Assembly (NCBI GenBank): GCA_044376465.1
Contig: JBILKW010000005.1
Location: 1 to 27,616 of the forward strand
DNA length: 27,616 nucleotides
From: CAJBVG01 sp044376465
GTDB lineage: Bacteria; Bacteroidota; Bacteroidia; Sphingobacteriales; Sphingobacteriaceae
Direction of reading: 5' to 3'
Part shown: piece by piece, positions 1 through 7,576 of the stretch
How the letters are laid out: each line of letters begins with the position of its first letter
How positions within the stretch are numbered: position 1 is the first letter of the stretch
Made by a program: the position numbers and the translations under genes
Notes under the pieces: model-generated
What the model was told of the DNA's origin: nothing
What the model saw: the letters and a program-made list of their open reading frames with translations, nothing else
Databases searched by the model: none

Positions 1-21
1 CTAAATTTTAAATTCTAAATA

Positions 22-1128
22 ATGGCAAAGAAATCAATTCCAAAAACAAAAGCAGTTACTAACAAGAACTCGATTGTGTTTTTCGAAAAATATATTAACA
101 ATGCAGCTCCTACTTCTTTCGAGATTTCGGGACAAAAATTATGGTTAGATTATATTCGCCCTTATGTTGATGAAACATATGTTGACAATTATGGCACAGC
201 TGTTGGCGTAATAAACCCTAAGGCTGAGTACAAAGTAGTGATAGAAGCACATGCCGATGAAATTTCGTGGTATGTAAATTACATAACCAATGATGGATTG
301 ATTTACGTAATACGAAATGGAGGGTCGGATCATTTAATTGCACCATCAATGCGTGTAAATGTACATACAGATAAAGGGATTGTAAAAGGAGTTTTCGGTT
401 GGCCTGCAATACATACACGCAGCGGAGAGAAAGAAGAAACTCCATCACTAAAAAATATTTTTATTGACACAGGATGTACTTCTAAAGTTGAAGTGGAGAA
501 AAAAGGCATACACGTTGGTTGTGTAGTAACTTTCGAAGATGAATTTATGCAACTAAACGACCGCTACTATGTTGGCAGAGCATTAGATAACAGAGCAGGT
601 GGTTTTATGATTGCAGAAGTTGCTCGTTTATTAAAAGAAAATAAAAAGAAATTGCCTTTCGGCTTATATGTAGTAAACTCCGTACAAGAAGAAATAGGTT
701 TACGTGGCGCCGAAATGATTGCACATAAAATTAAACCAAATGTTGCCATTGTAACCGATGTAACTCACGATACCACCACACCAATGATTAATAAAATTAC
801 TCAAGGCGATTTAGCTTGTGGTAGAGGGCCGGTAGTTTCATACGCTCCTGCTGTTCAAATGAACCTAAACAAATTAATTATTAATACTGCGGAGAAAAAT
901 AAAATTCCATTCCAACGTCAGGCTTCATCGCGTTCAACAGGTACCGACACGGATGCTTTTGCTTATTCTAACGATGGCGTAGTTTCGGCATTAATATCAT
1001 TACCTCTGCGTTATATGCATACTACAGTAGAGATGATTCATAAAGACGATGTAGAAAATGTAATTAAATTAATTTACGAATCGTTGTTGAACATTAAAGC
1101 AGGTCAAGATTTTAGATACATGAAATAA
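22..1128 (+). CDS. M42 family metallopeptidase (glutamyl aminopeptidase/endoglucanase-like)
   Basis: A 368-residue protein of the M42 family, di-metal aminopeptidases that form large tetrahedral complexes in the cytoplasm and trim peptides from the N-terminus. The metal and catalytic residues fall at the family's expected spacing: H77 and D79 in EAHADE, D189 in ALDNRAGG, the catalytic/metal pair E223-E224 in QEEIGLRGAE, D246 in VTDVTHD and H333 in YMHTT. There is no signal peptide. The ATG sits 21 bases from the window edge after an A/T-rich leader without a Shine-Dalgarno motif, so its promoter is outside or at the edge. It ends 2 bases before the M13 peptidase start, suggesting co-transcription. 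Older annotations call such proteins endoglucanase M or cellulase; peptidase is the better-founded name. The exact peptide specificity cannot be read from sequence. Confidence 0.9.
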   Translation: MAKKSIPKTKAVTNKNSIVFFEKYINNAAPTSFEISGQKLWLDYIRPYVDETYVDNYGTAVGVINPKAEYKVVIEAHADEISWYVNYITNDGLIYVIRNGGSDHLIAPSMRVNVHTDKGIVKGVFGWPAIHTRSGEKEETPSLKNIFIDTGCTSKVEVEKKGIHVGCVVTFEDEFMQLNDRYYVGRALDNRAGGFMIAEVARLLKENKKKLPFGLYVVNSVQEEIGLRGAEMIAHKIKPNVAIVTDVTHDTTTPMINKITQGDLACGRGPVVSYAPAVQMNLNKLIINTAEKNKIPFQRQASSRSTGTDTDAFAYSNDGVVSALISLPLRYMHTTVEMIHKDDVENVIKLIYESLLNIKAGQDFRYMK

Positions 1129-1130
1129 AT

Positions 1131-3158
1131 ATGAAAAAATTAATCGTACCTATTGTTGCAATTACATTTATTGCATGTAATTCTAAACCAAATGCTGAGA
1201 ATTTAGTCGACCCTATAGTTACACACATCGATTCTAGCTACTCTCCTGCCGAAAACTTTTTCTTATTTGCAAATAATGCATGGTTTAAAGCGAACCCTAT
1301 ACCGAATACAAAAAACAGTGTAGGTATTTTTAGAACCATACAAGACACCGTAAATTCACAAGTGCGACAAATCTGTGAAAAATCGGCAGCCTTAAACAAT
1401 GCTAAAAAGGGCAGCAAAGAGCAAATGATTGGCGATTATTATTATTCGGGAATGGACACGATAACCATCGAAAAAAATGGACTTAGTTCATTGAAGCCTC
1501 TCATCAACAAAATAAATACTATAAAAAATTTAAGCGAGATGCCTATGCTCATTGCAGAATTGCATGTGCTAGGATGCAGACCACTATTCAATTTCAGAGT
1601 TGGTACCGACGATAAAAATTCGAGCATGAATGCTAGCTTCTTGTACCAAGGAGGGATTGGATTGCCCGATAGAGATTATTATTTCAGCAATACTGGAGAG
1701 AATTCGAAAATTAGAGGAGAGTATGTAAAACACATTCAGAAAATGTTTGAGATTGCTGGATTAAGTAGCGATAAAAATGTAGGTGAACGTGTTTTTGCTA
1801 TCGAAAAAAACTTAGCAGCTGCGAGTAGAAAATTGGAAGACACTCGCGACCCATATAAAAATTACAATAAAATTTCTAACGTAGATTTAGGGAAGAAATA
1901 TCCAAACATTGCCATTCCATCTATTTATGCTGGATTAAAATTAAACGGAAGTGATAGTACGATTGTTGGGCAGCCAGAATTTTTTGAAGCCTTAAATAAA
2001 AATATAAAATCAAGCAGCATTGAAGATTGGAAATTATACTTCACTTGGAATTTACTGAGCAATTATGCTGGGTATTTAACAAAAAATATTGAGGAACAGA
2101 ATTTTAATTTTTATGGCAAAATACTTTCAGGTAGAAAGTCGCAAAAGCCACGCTGGGAAAGAATTGTAGAAGATACCGATGGTTCGTTGGGTGAGCTTAT
2201 TGGACAAATATATGTGAAGGAATATTTACCAAAAGGTACGAAAGAAAAATTGTTAGAGATAGGTGAAAATGTTAGAGCTGTGTATGCAGAGCACATCAAA
2301 AATTTAGAATGGATGAGTGCTGCAACGAAAGAAAAAGCATTGTCGAAATTGCAAAAAGTAAACATGAAAGTAGCATACCCCGACAAGTGGAAAGACATGT
2401 CGAGCGTAAACATTACAAGAACGAACTATGTAGAGAATGCAATGAATATTAGCAAATGGCAGTTCGAAGAAATGACAAAGAGAAATGGTAAGCCCGTTGA
2501 TCGTTCGGAATGGGGTATGACGCCTCAAACCTATAATGCTTATTACGATCCAACCTTCAATGAAATTTGTGTACCAGCATGTAATATCATTGTACCAGGT
2601 TTTGAAGGACGTATGCCCGATGATGCCATCTTGTATGGAATTATTGGAGGCTCAACTTTTGGGCATGAGTTAACCCATGGATTCGACGATCAAGGAAGTC
2701 AGTACGACGAAACAGGAAACCTACGCGATTGGTGGACTAAAGAAGACAGAGAGAAGTTTAAATCAAAAACTGAATTAATTGTACAGCAATACAACGAATA
2801 TACAGTATTAAATGGCTTGCATGTAAACGGTGAAGCTACCCAAGGCGAAAACATTGCCGACTTAGGTGGTACCGTTATGGGTTACGAAGCATTTAAGAAA
2901 ACAAAACAAGGGAAATCAACAGAATTAATTGGAGGTTACACACCCGACCAACGATTTTTTTTAGGTTATGCCTATGCATGGATGATGATGTATACCAAGG
3001 AAACGATGGAGCAACGCATTATGAGCGATGTACATTCGCCAGCTGAGTTCAGAGTAAACGGAGTTGTATCAAATATGCCTGAGTTCCACAAAGCCTTTGG
3101 GGTGAATGCAGGAGATAAAATGTATAGAGCAGATTCGGCGTTGGTGAAGATTTGGTAA
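1131..3158 (+). CDS. M13 family zinc metallopeptidase lipoprotein (PepO/neprilysin-like)
   Basis: A 675-residue neprilysin-type endopeptidase. The N-terminus is a lipoprotein signal with a lipobox ending FIAC (C16), so the enzyme is probably anchored in a membrane facing the periplasm or outside. The N-terminal M13 domain covers about residues 35-420. The catalytic domain carries the substrate-binding NAYY motif (469-472, NAFY in neprilysin), the zinc motif HELTH (H512, H516, catalytic E513) and the third ligand in GENIAD (E573, with D577). All catalytic residues are intact and the length is normal for the family. It follows the M42 aminopeptidase by 2 bases, pairing an exported endopeptidase with a cytoplasmic exopeptidase. 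This fits peptide scavenging, which is inference from context only. Confidence 0.93.
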   Translation: MKKLIVPIVAITFIACNSKPNAENLVDPIVTHIDSSYSPAENFFLFANNAWFKANPIPNTKNSVGIFRTIQDTVNSQVRQICEKSAALNNAKKGSKEQMIGDYYYSGMDTITIEKNGLSSLKPLINKINTIKNLSEMPMLIAELHVLGCRPLFNFRVGTDDKNSSMNASFLYQGGIGLPDRDYYFSNTGENSKIRGEYVKHIQKMFEIAGLSSDKNVGERVFAIEKNLAAASRKLEDTRDPYKNYNKISNVDLGKKYPNIAIPSIYAGLKLNGSDSTIVGQPEFFEALNKNIKSSSIEDWKLYFTWNLLSNYAGYLTKNIEEQNFNFYGKILSGRKSQKPRWERIVEDTDGSLGELIGQIYVKEYLPKGTKEKLLEIGENVRAVYAEHIKNLEWMSAATKEKALSKLQKVNMKVAYPDKWKDMSSVNITRTNYVENAMNISKWQFEEMTKRNGKPVDRSEWGMTPQTYNAYYDPTFNEICVPACNIIVPGFEGRMPDDAILYGIIGGSTFGHELTHGFDDQGSQYDETGNLRDWWTKEDREKFKSKTELIVQQYNEYTVLNGLHVNGEATQGENIADLGGTVMGYEAFKKTKQGKSTELIGGYTPDQRFFLGYAYAWMMMYTKETMEQRIMSDVHSPAEFRVNGVVSNMPEFHKAFGVNAGDKMYRADSALVKIW

Positions 3159-3230
3159 ACGAACTAACGAAGGAACCGTTGAGCATTCGTAGGTTAACTT
3201 CTAATAGTTATATTGTTGTATGTTATAAAT

Positions 3231-3749
3231 ATGAAAAGATTACTCATTTTACTTACAATTACATTGTTTGGTTGCTCGGCGAATCTACCCTTGGATACTG
3301 TTTCAGAAGTTGACTTGAAACGTTATGCTGGCAAGTGGTACGAAATTGCTTCCTATCCACAGCGTTTTCAAAAAGGCTGTACGTGCACCACAGCTGAATA
3401 CACGCTCAGCAACGAAGGATATGTGATTGTTGAAAATGCTTGTAATAAAGACAGTGTAAACGGTGAAAAATCCGGAATAAAAGGAAAAGCATTTGTAGTT
3501 GAAAATTCTGGCAATGCAAAACTAGAAGTTCAATTCTTTTGGCCGTTTAAAGGTAAATACTGGATCATCGATTTAGATACCGATTATACCTATGCCGTGG
3601 TTGGTCACCCTAATAGAGAATACCTTTGGATTCTTTCTCGCACTCCACAACTCAACGAAAAAACGTATAACGAAATCTTGGAACGTGCAAAAGCGAAGGG
3701 CTTTAACTTATCGAAGTTGCAGAAAACACTGCAGGTTAGTAATTATTGA
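3231..3749 (+). CDS. blc: Lipocalin family lipoprotein (Blc-like)
   Basis: A 172-residue outer-membrane-type lipocalin, a small beta-barrel that binds lipids or other hydrophobic molecules. The N-terminal signal ends in a lipobox LFGC (C15). The hallmark first lipocalin motif GKWYEIASYP follows at about residues 36-45, and the C-terminal part has NREYLWILSRTP, close to the NRDYLWILSR region of E. coli Blc. A KGCTCTT segment adds two cysteines after the first strand. I start at the ATG at 3231; an in-frame TTG at 3213 would only add six residues before the signal peptide. The 72-base gap from the M13 gene shows no TTG/TAnnTTTG promoter, so read-through from upstream is possible. A hairpin after the stop may end transcription. 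Confidence 0.88.
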   Translation: MKRLLILLTITLFGCSANLPLDTVSEVDLKRYAGKWYEIASYPQRFQKGCTCTTAEYTLSNEGYVIVENACNKDSVNGEKSGIKGKAFVVENSGNAKLEVQFFWPFKGKYWIIDLDTDYTYAVVGHPNREYLWILSRTPQLNEKTYNEILERAKAKGFNLSKLQKTLQVSNY

Positions 3750-3779
3750 ATGGTACGTAGAGTTGCCATGTTAACGAGT

Positions 3780-3798
3780 ATCTCTTTGCAAAAGAGAT
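3780..3798 (+). terminator. Weak hairpin downstream of the lipocalin gene
   Basis: An 8-bp perfect stem, ATCTCTTT and AAAGAGAT, around a 3-base GCA loop, 30 bases after the stop codon. A flanking GTTAA/TTAAC pair could extend it with a bulge. There is no proper U-tract after it (TTTAACC), so it may be a weak terminator or an mRNA 3'-end stabiliser. Confidence 0.35.
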
Positions 3799-4065
3799 TT
3801 AACCTGCTATAAATTTTAATTTTTCATGATAAGCTCACATTTTAAAAAGATACATTAATTATCCTAAACTCTATTTTTCAAAGAGCAACTCAGTTAGCTA
3901 GATCTTTACAAATTTTTACTTGTTGGCTCTTATTTAATTCTTGCGAAAAAATTTTTATCGACGCAAATAACATTGGAATTGTTGTTAACATTCTGCTTGA
4001 AAATTGGTCGTCATTTTTTTGTTGTTATGCAAATCGCATAGGAAATTTGCAATAACAAAAATTAC

Positions 4066-4103
4066 AAAAAAAAGGTGCTCCGAATTTTAATCAGAGCACC
4101 TTT
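4066..4103 (-). terminator. Intrinsic terminator of dnaK
   Basis: A 10-bp stem, AAAGGTGCTC (4071-4080) and GAGCACCTTT (4094-4103), with a 13-base loop that can pair a little further. On the - strand it is followed by eight T residues (4073-4066). It lies 18 bases after the dnaK stop codon. The A-run on the other side means it could also act on + strand transcripts, but it is best placed for dnaK. Confidence 0.87.
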
Positions 4104-4124
4104 CACTAGCAAACTAGCAAACTA
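4104..4124 (-). repeat. 8-bp tandem repeat TAGTTTGC starting at the dnaK stop codon
   Basis: On the coding (-) strand the sequence reads TAGTTTGC TAGTTTGC TAGTG, and the TAG stop codon of dnaK is the first three bases of the first unit. The array lies between the stop and the terminator stem. It shares its unit (TAGTNTGC) with the array after rplQ. Confidence 0.75.
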
Positions 4125-6011
4125 TTTCACTTCCTCAAAGTTCACATCTTGCACGTTGTCTCCGGCAGAGGCTTCTGGGCCTGCTTCGCCTGCTGGTGCT
4201 CCTGCTTCTTGTGTTGCTTTGTACAACTCTTCTGAAGCGGCGTTCCATGCATTTGTTAACTCAGTTTGTGCGGCATCCATTGCATCAAAATCTTTTGCTG
4301 CATGTGCATCTTTTAATTTCGTTAAGGCTGCTTCAATGTTTTCTTTGTTCGTGCCTGTTAATTTATCGCCGTAATCTTTTATTTGTTTTTCTGTTTGGAA
4401 AATCAAAGAATCTGCTGCATTTAATTTATCAACTTCTTCTTTTGCTTTTCTATCCGTATCAGCATTGGCTTCTGCTTCTTGCTTCATTTTTTTAATCTCT
4501 TCATCACTCAATCCTGAACTTGCTTCGATACGGATTTTTTGCTCTTTCCCTGTTCCTTTATCTTTTGCGCTTACGTGTAAAATTCCGTTCGCATCAATGT
4601 CAAATGTTACTTCAATTTGTGGCACTCCTCTTGGTGCTGGCGGAATGCCATCTAGGTGGAATCTACCAATGCTTCTGTTTGCATTTGCCATTGGGCGCTC
4701 TCCTTGCAAAACATGTATTTCTACAGTAGGTTGCGAGTCTGATGCGGTCGAAAAAGTTTCCGAACGTTTTGTTGGGATGGTAGTATTTGCTTCAATCAAC
4801 TTGGTCATTACTCCACCCATGGTTTCAATACCTAATGATAATGGGGTAACATCTAGTAACAATACATCTTTTACATCACCCGTTAATACACCACCTTGTA
4901 TTGCCGCTCCAATTGCCACCACCTCATCTGGGTTTACTCCTTTTGAGGGTGCTTTACCGAAGAAACTTTCAACTGCTGCTTGTATTGCAGGTATACGTGT
5001 GGATCCTCCTACTAAAATAATTTCGTCGATATCTGATGTTGAGTAACCTGCATTTTTTAATGCTGTTTTGCAAGGCTCAATTGTTCTCTTAATTAATGAG
5101 TCGGCTAATTGCTCAAACTTTGCACGCGATAAACTTCGCACTAAGTGCTTAGGCACTCCATCTATTGCTGTTACGTATGGTAAGTTTATTTCTGATGCTG
5201 TTGTTGATGATAACTCAATCTTCGCTTTCTCTGCAGCCTCTTTAAGCCTCTGTAAAGCCATCGGATCTTTTCTTAAGTCGATATTCTCGTCAGCCTTAAA
5301 TTCATCCGCTAACCAATCTATAATCACTTGATCGAAGTCGTCACCACCTAAGTGTGTATCACCATCGGTAGATTTTACTTCAAATACACCATCACCTAAT
5401 TCTAAAACAGAAACGTCGTGTGTACCACCACCACAATCAAACACCACAATTTTCATGTCTTTGTGTGCTTTATCTAATCCATAAGCCAATGCTGCAGCTG
5501 TAGGCTCGTTTATTATTCGGCGTACGTTCAATCCTGCAATTTCGCCCGCTTCTTTTGTCGCTTGGCGTTGTGCATCGTTAAAGTATGCTGGTACAGTAAT
5601 TACTGCTTCTTTTACTTCATACCCTAAGTAATCTTCGGCAGTTTTCTTCATTTTTTGAAGTATCATTGCCGATAATTCTTGTGGTGTGTACATTCTACCA
5701 TCAATATCTACACGTGGTGTATCGTTATCACCTTTTACCACTTTATAAGGAACACGCGATGCTTCTTTGGTTACTTCGCTAAAACTATTCCCCATAAATC
5801 TTTTTATAGAGTAAATAGTTTTCGTTGGGTTTGTAATTGCTTGTCGCTTTGCTGGGTCGCCCACTTTACGCTCTCCGTTATCTGCAAATGAAGTGATAGA
5901 AGGTGTAGTTCTTTTACCTTCTGAGTTAGGAATTACTACCGGCTCATTTCCTTCCATTACGGCTACGCATGAGTTTGTGGTTCCTAAGTCGATTCCAATA
6001 ATTTTAGACAT
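4122..6011 (-). CDS. dnaK: Molecular chaperone DnaK (Hsp70)
   Basis: A 629-residue Hsp70 that binds unfolded peptides in an ATP-driven cycle with DnaJ and GrpE. The N-terminal GIDLGTTNSCVAV phosphate loop, the 192-199 phosphate-2 segment, the TEMPLATE-like EPTAAALAYG region, the linker VLLLDVTPLS (about 383-392), the substrate domain and a helical lid are all present. The C-terminus ends in EEVK, close to the EEVD-like acidic tail of the family. Residues 193 and 198 are Cys and His (DCGGGTHD) where E. coli has Leu and Phe; the catalytic threonine (T197, E. coli T199) is kept. dnaJ and grpE are not neighbours here. The gene has its own promoter candidate and terminator. No CIRCE or HrcA operator is visible in the 60-base leader. 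Confidence 0.98.
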   Translation of the reverse strand: MSKIIGIDLGTTNSCVAVMEGNEPVVIPNSEGKRTTPSITSFADNGERKVGDPAKRQAITNPTKTIYSIKRFMGNSFSEVTKEASRVPYKVVKGDNDTPRVDIDGRMYTPQELSAMILQKMKKTAEDYLGYEVKEAVITVPAYFNDAQRQATKEAGEIAGLNVRRIINEPTAAALAYGLDKAHKDMKIVVFDCGGGTHDVSVLELGDGVFEVKSTDGDTHLGGDDFDQVIIDWLADEFKADENIDLRKDPMALQRLKEAAEKAKIELSSTTASEINLPYVTAIDGVPKHLVRSLSRAKFEQLADSLIKRTIEPCKTALKNAGYSTSDIDEIILVGGSTRIPAIQAAVESFFGKAPSKGVNPDEVVAIGAAIQGGVLTGDVKDVLLLDVTPLSLGIETMGGVMTKLIEANTTIPTKRSETFSTASDSQPTVEIHVLQGERPMANANRSIGRFHLDGIPPAPRGVPQIEVTFDIDANGILHVSAKDKGTGKEQKIRIEASSGLSDEEIKKMKQEAEANADTDRKAKEEVDKLNAADSLIFQTEKQIKDYGDKLTGTNKENIEAALTKLKDAHAAKDFDAMDAAQTELTNAWNAASEELYKATQEAGAPAGEAGPEASAGDNVQDVNFEEVK

Positions 6012-6074
6012 ATGTGTTTGTGTTTATTTTTTTGCTAATTTATTTAACTATACATCCTTGTTCAATGCGTATGC

Positions 6075-6104
6075 CAAACCTGATTTTGTAGCAAAAAGCG
6101 ACAA
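6075..6104 (-). promoter_or_regulatory. Candidate dnaK promoter (Bacteroidota -33/-7 type)
   Basis: On the - strand a TTG (6104-6102) is followed after exactly 19 bases by CAGGTTTG (6082-6075), one base off the Bacteroidota primary-sigma consensus TTG-N19-TAnnTTTG. The transcript would start near 6070 and give a leader of about 60 bases. It lies just downstream of the terminator of the preceding lipoprotein gene, where a promoter is expected. Confidence 0.55.
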
Positions 6105-6120
6105 TGATGCGTATAAAAAC

Positions 6121-6150
6121 AAAAAAACGGCATTTTTTAGGTGCCGTTTT
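6121..6150 (-). terminator. Intrinsic terminator of the lipoprotein gene upstream of dnaK
   Basis: A 9-bp stem AAAACGGCA (6124-6132) and TGCCGTTTT (6142-6150) with a 9-base loop. On the - strand it is followed by a run of T residues to 6121. It lies about 33 bases after the stop of the lipoprotein gene, separating it from dnaK. Confidence 0.82.
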
Positions 6151-6182
6151 GTCATAAAAATAATTTCTTAATCCTGTTATCC

Positions 6183-7262
6183 TTAATAAAAGCCGAGGTC
6201 GTTTGCGCCTGCTCTTCTGCCAACAATTGAATTGTTTTTTAATCCATCAATAGAGTTTAAAGATAAGTTCGTTTGCCTAATTTCTGCAAATTTCTTTCGC
6301 ATTCGAGAAGAGAAAATTCCCAATCCTCCGTTGATGTTCGTGTATTCGGGCACCACCTCACTTAAGCTTACGGTTGAGTTATTAATTTCCATATAAGTAT
6401 CTAACTCCTCACCGGCATATTCAAAATGAAACTCAAGCGGACCAATATATTCTCTCCTATACCCAAATGGTAAGGGATCTAGGGCAATTTGCAAGTTTGT
6501 ATAGAAATTTTGGCCAGATAAAACATATGCGATTTCCGCCTTTCCATCTGTACTTCCGTTTCGATTGTTCGACATCAATTGCATGTCTACAGAATCTCTA
6601 TAATTAATACCTAAGACATCATTTACTACCCTAAACTTAAATCTTAATAAAGCAGAATATCTGCGTCCGTTTCGTGCTGTAAACCATCTAAATGTTGGCG
6701 ATTTATACTCTGGCTGGGAGGTTGAGGGAAATGGATTATAAAGATCTACTTGTGTTGGTGCATTTTTGAATCGCATGTCGCTAACAATTGAGCAAATAGC
6801 ACTTGCAATTAATTTATTATCTGAAACTCTTCTAACTACTACTTGATACCTTGCCCAAGTAGTATCGGCTCCGCTGTTACTTGTAAACTTTAATTTGTAA
6901 GGTGGAGTTTTGTATACAATGTCGTTTGTTTGAAATGTGCCGCCCGATTTAAAAATGCGTGTAGTATCTAAGGTCACACTGTCTATTTTGACATTCGTTG
7001 TGCTCAATGCGTATAACTTTACACTAATTGGGTATGGGTAAATATTAGAATCGGCTACGGTGCCCGCTACATATGCGCTGCCATCTTTGTTCAAATAAGC
7101 TTTATTTACTTTGATGTAATGGATAGAATCCGACTTGTTTAACAAGCCCACAATAATAGGTATTTCTTTATAAGGCGCTGCTACTTCAAACTCTGTAGAA
7201 CAAGAATTGAATAACATTGTAACACTCGCAAAAAGGGATAAACCGAAAAGTACTTTCTTCAT
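6183..7262 (-). CDS. Putative outer-surface lipoprotein, DUF4249-like
   Basis: A 359-residue protein of unknown function. It has a typical exported start (MKK, hydrophobic stretch, then FNSC with C21 as the likely lipidated cysteine), so it is probably a membrane-anchored lipoprotein. The body is beta-strand-like and rich in Asn, Thr and Ser. A C-terminal NINGGLGIF segment resembles the ending seen in DUF4249 lipoproteins of Bacteroidota; I make that assignment from memory and hold it loosely. A longer frame reaches 7373, but its extra 37 residues are translated from the inverted repeat (PLLWRGVGV), so I use the ATG at 7262. It has its own terminator; no good promoter box was found upstream. 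It is flanked by dnaK and the ribosomal run but shows no link to either. Confidence 0.75.
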   Translation of the reverse strand: MKKVLFGLSLFASVTMLFNSCSTEFEVAAPYKEIPIIVGLLNKSDSIHYIKVNKAYLNKDGSAYVAGTVADSNIYPYPISVKLYALSTTNVKIDSVTLDTTRIFKSGGTFQTNDIVYKTPPYKLKFTSNSGADTTWARYQVVVRRVSDNKLIASAICSIVSDMRFKNAPTQVDLYNPFPSTSQPEYKSPTFRWFTARNGRRYSALLRFKFRVVNDVLGINYRDSVDMQLMSNNRNGSTDGKAEIAYVLSGQNFYTNLQIALDPLPFGYRREYIGPLEFHFEYAGEELDTYMEINNSTVSLSEVVPEYTNINGGLGIFSSRMRKKFAEIRQTNLSLNSIDGLKNNSIVGRRAGANDLGFY

Positions 7263-7326
7263 AATTATTAAGACCACTAATATGCAAAAAAGAAGCCAAA
7301 GATTTGTTGGGGATTTGTAAAAAATT

Positions 7327-7490
7327 AGCCTCACCCCAACCCCTCTCCAAAGGAGAGGGGCTAAGAGCATCACAAATTTTCAATTAGCCTGTATAACTTA
7401 TTTTTTATAATATATTTTTAATAAGTGTGATGATCTTCTAAGTTTTGACTCCTTAGCCCCTCTCCTTTGGAGAGGGGTTGGGGTGAGGCT
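7327..7490. repeat. Inverted-repeat element with 39-bp perfect arms (CCCCTCTCC/GGAGAGGGG type)
   Basis: The arms 7327-7365 and 7452-7490 are perfect reverse complements over 39 bases, and the 86 bases between them are A/T-rich. Each arm itself contains the palindrome CCCCTCTCC-N3-GGAGAGGGG followed or preceded by a TTGGGGTGAGGCT/AGCCTCACCCCAA tail. A smaller pair (ACTTATT at 7396-7402, AATAAGT at 7420-7426) lies inside. It codes for nothing; its spurious translation (PLERGWGE) extends the neighbouring reading frame. Similar GC-rich arms are, from general knowledge, common between genes in Bacteroidota, which suggests a REP/MITE-like dispersed element. Confidence 0.85.
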
Positions 7491-7504
7491 TTTGGGCTGA
7501 GGCC

Positions 7505-7537
7505 AAAAAAAAGCTCCGATGTAACATCGGAGCTTTT
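7505..7537 (-). terminator. Intrinsic terminator of the ribosomal run after rplQ
   Basis: A 13-bp perfect stem AAAAGCTCCGATG (7509-7521) and CATCGGAGCTTTT (7525-7537) with a 3-base TAA loop. On the - strand an eight-T run follows (7512-7505). It lies 40 bases after the rplQ stop codon and is the only strong terminator found downstream of rpsL. Confidence 0.9.
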
Positions 7538-7540
7538 ATT

Positions 7541-7573
7541 AGCACACTAGCATACTAGCACGCTAGCACACTA
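7541..7573 (-). repeat. Four-copy 8-bp tandem repeat (TAGTNTGC) after the rplQ stop
   Basis: On the coding strand: TAGTGTGC, TAGCGTGC, TAGTATGC, TAGTGTGC, beginning three bases after the TAA stop of rplQ and ending just before the terminator stem. The units differ only at positions 4 and 5. It is the same unit as the one fused to the dnaK stop codon. Confidence 0.8.
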
Positions 7574-7576
7574 CAA

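Larger units (their letters stand above)
3750..4121. other. Convergent intergenic region, no gene
   Basis: A 372-base gap between the + strand lipocalin gene and the - strand dnaK. No convincing ORF or RNA gene is visible; the longest ATG frame at its left end is about 20 codons. It holds a short hairpin at 3780-3798, a longer-looped inverted repeat (AAGAGCAAC at 3881-3889 against GTTGGCTCTT at 3922-3931, one bulged base), a second inverted repeat (GTTATGCAAAT at 4024-4034 against ATTTGCAATAAC at 4045-4056, one bulge), the dnaK terminator and an 8-bp repeat against the dnaK stop. The rest is A/T-rich sequence in which I see nothing. Confidence 0.7.
7263..7576. other. Intergenic region with inverted repeat, terminator and tandem repeat
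   Basis: 314 bases between the lipoprotein start and the rplQ stop. It is filled by a 164-bp inverted-repeat element (7327-7490), the rplQ terminator (7505-7537) and an 8-bp tandem repeat (7542-7573). The 64 bases before the lipoprotein ATG contain only a poor promoter-like box (AATCTTTG on the - strand, no TTG at the right distance). No RNA gene or small ORF is supported. Confidence 0.7.

Noticed and set aside
3750..4065. Small RNA or short ORF in the convergent gap
   Set aside because: The hairpins are weak or bulged, there is no promoter box for either strand, and frames are about 20 codons or less.
4465..5046. 193-residue + strand frame antisense to dnaK
   Set aside because: It is the mirror of dnaK codon structure; no leader, no family features, and dnaK is certain on the other strand.
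6012..6074. CIRCE/HrcA operator in the dnaK leader
   Set aside because: No TTAGCACTC-N9-GAGTGCTAA type repeat is present between the promoter candidate and the ATG.
7263..7373. N-terminal extension of the DUF4249-like lipoprotein by 37 residues
   Set aside because: The extra residues are translated from the inverted repeat (PLLWRGVGV-like) and would bury the lipoprotein signal; the MKK start at 7262 gives a proper signal peptide.
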